NCBI GenBank assembly: GCA_022360105.1
Contig: JAKSDL010000281.1
Location: 1-9,782, forward strand
Direction of reading: 5' to 3'
DNA from: Pseudomonadota bacterium
Lineage (GTDB): Bacteria; SAR324; XYD2-FULL-50-16; JAHJRI01
Length of the DNA: 9,782 nucleotides
In this document: positions 6,714 through 9,782 of the stretch, one piece after another
Position numbering within the stretch: position 1 is the first letter of the stretch
How the letters are laid out: each line of letters opens with the position of its first letter
Translations under genes and position numbers: made by a program
Notes under the pieces: model-generated
What the model was told of the DNA's origin: nothing
Databases searched by the model: none
The model's input: only the letters and a program-made list of their open reading frames with translations

Positions 6714-6881
6714 ATGAAACGTCCCGGCCTTTTAAAAAAATCCTCAAAGGTATTCTCTATTTTCTATCAAAGATTTCACACCAGAAAAGCATTGGCCCAA
6801 TTGGATGACCGGCTCTTGAAAGATATCGGATTGAGTCGAACTGATCAGTATAATGAAATCAGAAAGCCTTTTTGGAGATAA
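6714..6881 (+). CDS. DUF1127 (YjiS-like) mini-protein, 55 residues
   Basis: A short gene begins at an ATG (6714) preceded by a strong Shine-Dalgarno sequence, AAGGAGG (6702-6708), 5 nt away, and ends at TAA. The C-terminal half, RKALAQLDDRLLKDIGLSR (residues 24-42) followed by RKPFWR (50-55), matches the DUF1127 signature: an arginine-rich helix, L.D..L.DIG.SR, and a terminal aromatic/arginine end. The N-terminal part (1-23) is basic, with KRPGLLKKSSK, and has no membrane span. DUF1127 proteins are small and arginine-rich; some in alphaproteobacteria affect phosphate or carbon metabolism and RNA turnover, but no general function is agreed. It is divergent from a GcvA-like LysR gene, an arrangement I recall from other proteobacteria, and probably controlled by it. 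It converges on the ppc gene 186 bp downstream. Family assignment is firm despite the length. Confidence 0.88.
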   Translation: MKRPGLLKKSSKVFSIFYQRFHTRKALAQLDDRLLKDIGLSRTDQYNEIRKPFWR

Positions 6882-6891
6882 AAGCAGTTAT

Positions 6892-6937
6892 TGGTTATCA
6901 GCTATCTGTTATCGGTTGGTTTGGGTTGCTTCGCAAC
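6892..6937. repeat. degenerate heptad repeat plus GTTGC-TTC-GCAAC hairpin
   Basis: Directly after the DUF1127 stop, three heptads read TTATCAG, CTATCTG and TTATCGG (6895-6915). They are followed by a perfect 5-bp hairpin, GTTGC-TTC-GCAAC (6925-6937). The hairpin shares both arms with the one at 1617-1631, and the heptads resemble the TCAG-type array at 1360-1387. The hairpin is followed by GGCTGG and A-residues rather than T-residues, so it is not a plus-strand intrinsic terminator. Confidence 0.5.
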
Positions 6938-7015
6938 GGCTGGAAAAACCTTTAAGATTGTAGATTTAAAGAGGGGTAGTTTTCAGTTGCGTTGTTTTGC
7001 GCCTGTAAGCAATTC

Positions 7016-7047
7016 CTATTCGAACTGATTATTTGTTCAATAGTTTT
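7016..7047 (+). terminator. candidate terminator after the DUF1127 gene
   Basis: CTATTcGAAC (7016-7025) pairs with GTTCAATAG (7035-7043), nine base pairs with one bulged C, and TTTT follows (7044-7047). The orientation suits the plus-strand DUF1127 transcript. It lies 135 bp past that stop and 20 bp outside the end of the convergent ppc gene, so it is also transcribed as part of the ppc 3' end. The stem is AT-rich and the T-run short, so it may be weak. Confidence 0.4.
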
Positions 7048-7067
7048 CCTCAGAAATAACGGCAACT

Positions 7068-9782
7068 TTATCCAGTAGCTCTCAGGGCGCTGGCAATGGC
7101 GTTGATGGTTAGACGCAATTGGAAGAGGATTTCTTCAGATTCATCTGATTGTTGTTGAGTGGAATTTCGCCATTTTTTTAGCAGGCCCACTTGTTTGAGG
7201 TGGAGCGGGAAAAGGGCCTCGCTCCTTAAACGATTGGAATACAAATGAGCTTTTCTTCTGGTTTCAAAAGGAACTCGAAACGCGCTGAACACTTTGTTTT
7301 TGGCGATTTCAAACTCTTTCAGGATTTTTTCCAGGATCTCGGAAAGAGCCGGGTCGTCATCTAGCAATGAGGTGTAGAGCCCGATTACTTTTTCATCAGT
7401 TGCGGCCAGGCTGGTTTCCACATTGGAAAGCACATAGCGGATCAACGTATCCTGGGGGACTGCTTCCAGAAGTTTCTCATACAATTCCGGTTTTTCCTTC
7501 TCCATGTAACTCATTGCTGATCCCACACCAAACCAGCCTGTCAGGTTAAAACGTGCCTGGCCCCATGAAAATACCCAGGGAATCGCCCGCAGGTCTTCCA
7601 GGCTCCTTTTGCCGGTCCTTCGAGCCGGTCGCGATCCAATTTTGCATTGTTCAATGGCGTCTATAGGGGTTGCCTGGCTGAAAAAGCGAATAAAATGAGG
7701 ATGATTGATCAACTGCATGTATTTTTCCCGGCTTTTTTCCGCTAATACTTCCAGAAACTCATGTTCGTTATTGTTTTGATGGGACAGTTGATGATGCAGA
7801 GCTGTGGAGCCGGTGGTACAGGCTGTCAGCAATTCAAGATTATAGGTGGCATTAGTTTTATTTGCATATTTTTGTTGAACGGTTTCTCCCTGGACGGTCA
7901 ATCTCATATCGCCATTGATCGACCCCTGGGGAAGTGTTTTGACAAACCACTGGGTTGGTCCTGCCCCTCTGCTAATGGTTCCTCCTTTGCCATGGAAAAA
8001 GCGAATTTGCACATCGTTTTCTTCTCCCACTGCGGTTAATTCAGTACCTGCTTTGAATAGATGCCATTGACTGGAGATGATCCCACCATCTTTGTTGCTA
8101 TCGCTATAGCCAATCATTACCTGCTGCTGTTTCCTTTTCAGCTTGTAGAAATTCATCTGAAATTCCAAACTTCGCTGGGTAAAAGGATGTTGAAGATATG
8201 TTTCCAAAACTTCCGGACTTGATTCCAAATCCTCAATCGTTTCAAACAAAGGCACTACGTGAATCGGACAGACAATTCCCTGTTGGGTCTGTCGAATTAA
8301 ACCAGCCTCCCTGGCAAACAGATAGACCATCAGCAAATCGGATAGATTTCTGGTCATACTGACGATAAAAGAACCGATGGCATCAAATCCGAACTTCTCC
8401 GTAAAAAATGCTACTTCCCGGTAACAATTCAAGATTGCATCGGCTTCCGGTTCCAGTTTTGCCTTGGGTAAGGAAAAGGGACGTGGGGAGTTCAGCTCTC
8501 GATAGATAAAAGATAAGCGTTGATCTTCATTCCAATTTAAAAAGGCAGCACCATCCAGGGAGGCTGCATTCATTAATTGTGATAGTGCCAGTTCATGATA
8601 TTGACTGTTTTGCCTGATATCAAGATGAGCCAGGTGAAAACCGAACGACTGCAGAATCCGTAAAACAGGGTTGATATCGCTATTTGCGATATCCGGCGCT
8701 CCAGCTTCCACAACAGCATCTTTTAATATTCGCAGATCTCCTGCCAGCTCACCGGCATTCCGGTAACTATAGGGGAGCGTTTCAAGCTTTGTTGCATGAT
8801 CTCGTTTGACATCCAATGGCAGTTTATCAATTACCAGGTCCAAATACATTCGAAACGCCTGGCTTTTATCCTCTTCTGTGGCATCAACACCAGGTTGATT
8901 AAGCTCGTCAAACATCTGTTTATATCTTTGTTGAAAGGCTGGTGCGGTTTCATCAAGGTAATAGAAAAGGCTTAAATTTTTCTGCAATTTTCTGAGTTGC
9001 CTGCGAATAACGACCAATGCATTTAAGCGCAGGGTATAAAGAGTGTTTTTTGTAACTTCCGGTGTCACCAGGGGGTGTCCATCCCTGTCTCCACCAACCC
9101 AGTTGCCAAATGAAATTTTCGGCAGATTATCAACATCTTCAATCAATTTGGGATCAAATCCCATGGCATCCCAGGCAATGGCCAATCTTCTATCCAGGTT
9201 TAAAACCAGGTCAGGAAACACATTCATCAGATAATGAAGGACATTGGCAAGTTCGGAGCTGACATCCGGTTTGCGAATATGGACCTCACCGGATCGCCAT
9301 AATCTTTCCAGCATCAACTCGATTTCGCGGCTTACCTCCCTGAGTTCCTGTTTGCTGTACATACTGTTTTCCCTTTTCACCAGCAACAGGTACAACTCTC
9401 GATGCAGTTCCAGAACAGTAGGTTGTTTCGCTTCAGTAGGATGAGCTGTCAGCACTGGTTCTACCCGGGTATTGGCAAGAGTTTTAACGATCTGTTCTAC
9501 CCCGATGCCTGATTCTTCCATTTTTTTTAAATTATTCGCCCACAGTCCATTGATACCGGTCAGTGATGTGTCTTCCATCCTGCGCCTGATCTGCACAACA
9601 CCATTTTCCTCTGCGATATTCAGCAAATGAAAGCAGACCGTATACAGATGAATGTGATCGGACGTCAATGATTCGATTTTGGCTTCTTTAGTCCCGTTAA
9701 CCCAGGGAATGGCTTCAGCTAATCCCGGCTTGTCTGATCTTAGCAGTACATTTTTTAAACAACCCAAAAGAAATTCCAGATC
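7068..9782 (-). CDS. ppc: phosphoenolpyruvate carboxylase, divergent type, 5' end outside window
   Basis: The enzyme joins PEP and bicarbonate to give oxaloacetate and phosphate, replenishing the TCA cycle. The frame is open to the right edge; an apparent start at TTG 9767 is not real, since the preceding DLEFLL fits the usual PEPC N-terminus. About 904 residues are visible and perhaps 25 are missing. Numbered from 9767, the catalytic His is H109 in LTAHPTEA. Other expected residues are R385 (LDIRQNS), E509 (PLFETIE), D556 and K559 (GYSDSNKDGG), H592 and R600 (FHGKGGTISRG), R713 (GSRPARR) and R727 (LRAIPW). Departures from E. coli-type PEPC are K594 in place of the glycine-loop arginine, SWGQARFNLTGW in place of the usual TQNR..LPAW region, and a C-terminus RATG rather than RNTG. 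Two aspartate-inhibitor contacts appear changed (A789, A897). Active-site residues are otherwise intact, so an active enzyme with altered control is likely. Confidence 0.95.
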   Translation of the reverse strand, partial: DLEFLLGCLKNVLLRSDKPGLAEAIPWVNGTKEAKIESLTSDHIHLYTVCFHLLNIAEENGVVQIRRRMEDTSLTGINGLWANNLKKMEESGIGVEQIVKTLANTRVEPVLTAHPTEAKQPTVLELHRELYLLLVKRENSMYSKQELREVSREIELMLERLWRSGEVHIRKPDVSSELANVLHYLMNVFPDLVLNLDRRLAIAWDAMGFDPKLIEDVDNLPKISFGNWVGGDRDGHPLVTPEVTKNTLYTLRLNALVVIRRQLRKLQKNLSLFYYLDETAPAFQQRYKQMFDELNQPGVDATEEDKSQAFRMYLDLVIDKLPLDVKRDHATKLETLPYSYRNAGELAGDLRILKDAVVEAGAPDIANSDINPVLRILQSFGFHLAHLDIRQNSQYHELALSQLMNAASLDGAAFLNWNEDQRLSFIYRELNSPRPFSLPKAKLEPEADAILNCYREVAFFTEKFGFDAIGSFIVSMTRNLSDLLMVYLFAREAGLIRQTQQGIVCPIHVVPLFETIEDLESSPEVLETYLQHPFTQRSLEFQMNFYKLKRKQQQVMIGYSDSNKDGGIISSQWHLFKAGTELTAVGEENDVQIRFFHGKGGTISRGAGPTQWFVKTLPQGSINGDMRLTVQGETVQQKYANKTNATYNLELLTACTTGSTALHHQLSHQNNNEHEFLEVLAEKSREKYMQLINHPHFIRFFSQATPIDAIEQCKIGSRPARRTGKRSLEDLRAIPWVFSWGQARFNLTGWFGVGSAMSYMEKEKPELYEKLLEAVPQDTLIRYVLSNVETSLAATDEKVIGLYTSLLDDDPALSEILEKILKEFEIAKNKVFSAFRVPFETRRKAHLYSNRLRSEALFPLHLKQVGLLKKWRNSTQQQSDESEEILFQLRLTINAIASALRATG

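Noticed and set aside
6925..6937. GTTGC-TTC-GCAAC hairpin as an intrinsic terminator
   Set aside because: No T-run follows on either strand, and a sister copy elsewhere points to a repeat.
6945..6977. CTTTAA/TTAAAG inverted arms as an operator or terminator
   Set aside because: Only 6 AT-rich base pairs with a 10-nt loop; expected by chance in such sequence.
9765..9767. TTG as the start of ppc
   Set aside because: The frame continues to the right edge with residues that fit the PEPC N-terminus, and the true start is outside the window.
991..9782. A defence island, prophage or other novel multi-gene system
   Set aside because: All larger genes belong to housekeeping or regulatory families, and there are no nucleases, toxins, integrases or phage structural genes.

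Overview
The window carries an ordinary-looking chromosomal stretch of a Gram-negative bacterium. GC content looks to be in the mid-40s by eye. A lipobox protein implies an envelope with lipoproteins. The mix of a DUF169 protein, TrkA/TrkH, a PilZ protein, a GcvA-like LysR regulator with a DUF1127 mini-protein, and a divergent phosphoenolpyruvate carboxylase (PEPC) would fit a Desulfobacterota-type organism. That placement is inference and no marker gene proves it.

Layout from left to right. A DUF169 (COG2043) gene on the plus strand enters from the left edge and ends at 631. It meets, tail to tail with a 2-bp gap, a minus-strand PilZ-domain gene (634-990). About 900 bp without a convincing gene follow (991-1904). 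They hold four direct copies of a 7-bp unit with an inverted partner, a short hairpin, and a palindrome typical of dispersed intergenic repeats. Next on the minus strand come a small basic lipoprotein (about 1905-2171), a 136-bp imperfect palindrome (2224-2359), trkH (2451-3908), trkA (4097-5494) and a LysR regulator (5681-6574). Divergent from the regulator, with 139 bp between, is a 55-residue DUF1127 gene (6714-6881, plus). Its ribosome binding site is strong. A short intergenic stretch carries a second heptad-like repeat, a matching hairpin and a weak terminator-like hairpin. The window ends in a minus-strand PEPC gene (from 7068) whose start lies beyond the right edge.

Functionally, trkA-trkH form a potassium uptake module: TrkH is the ion-conducting membrane subunit and TrkA the nucleotide-binding gating subunit. 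PEPC makes oxaloacetate from phosphoenolpyruvate and bicarbonate. The regulator and DUF1127 gene look like a regulatory pair sharing one intergenic control region. PilZ suggests cyclic-di-GMP signalling.

I see no CRISPR array, phage genes, transposase, tRNA or rRNA, and no clear new multi-gene system. The most interesting points are the regulator-DUF1127 pair, the apparent loss of two of the four aspartate-binding residues in PEPC, and the intergenic repeats.
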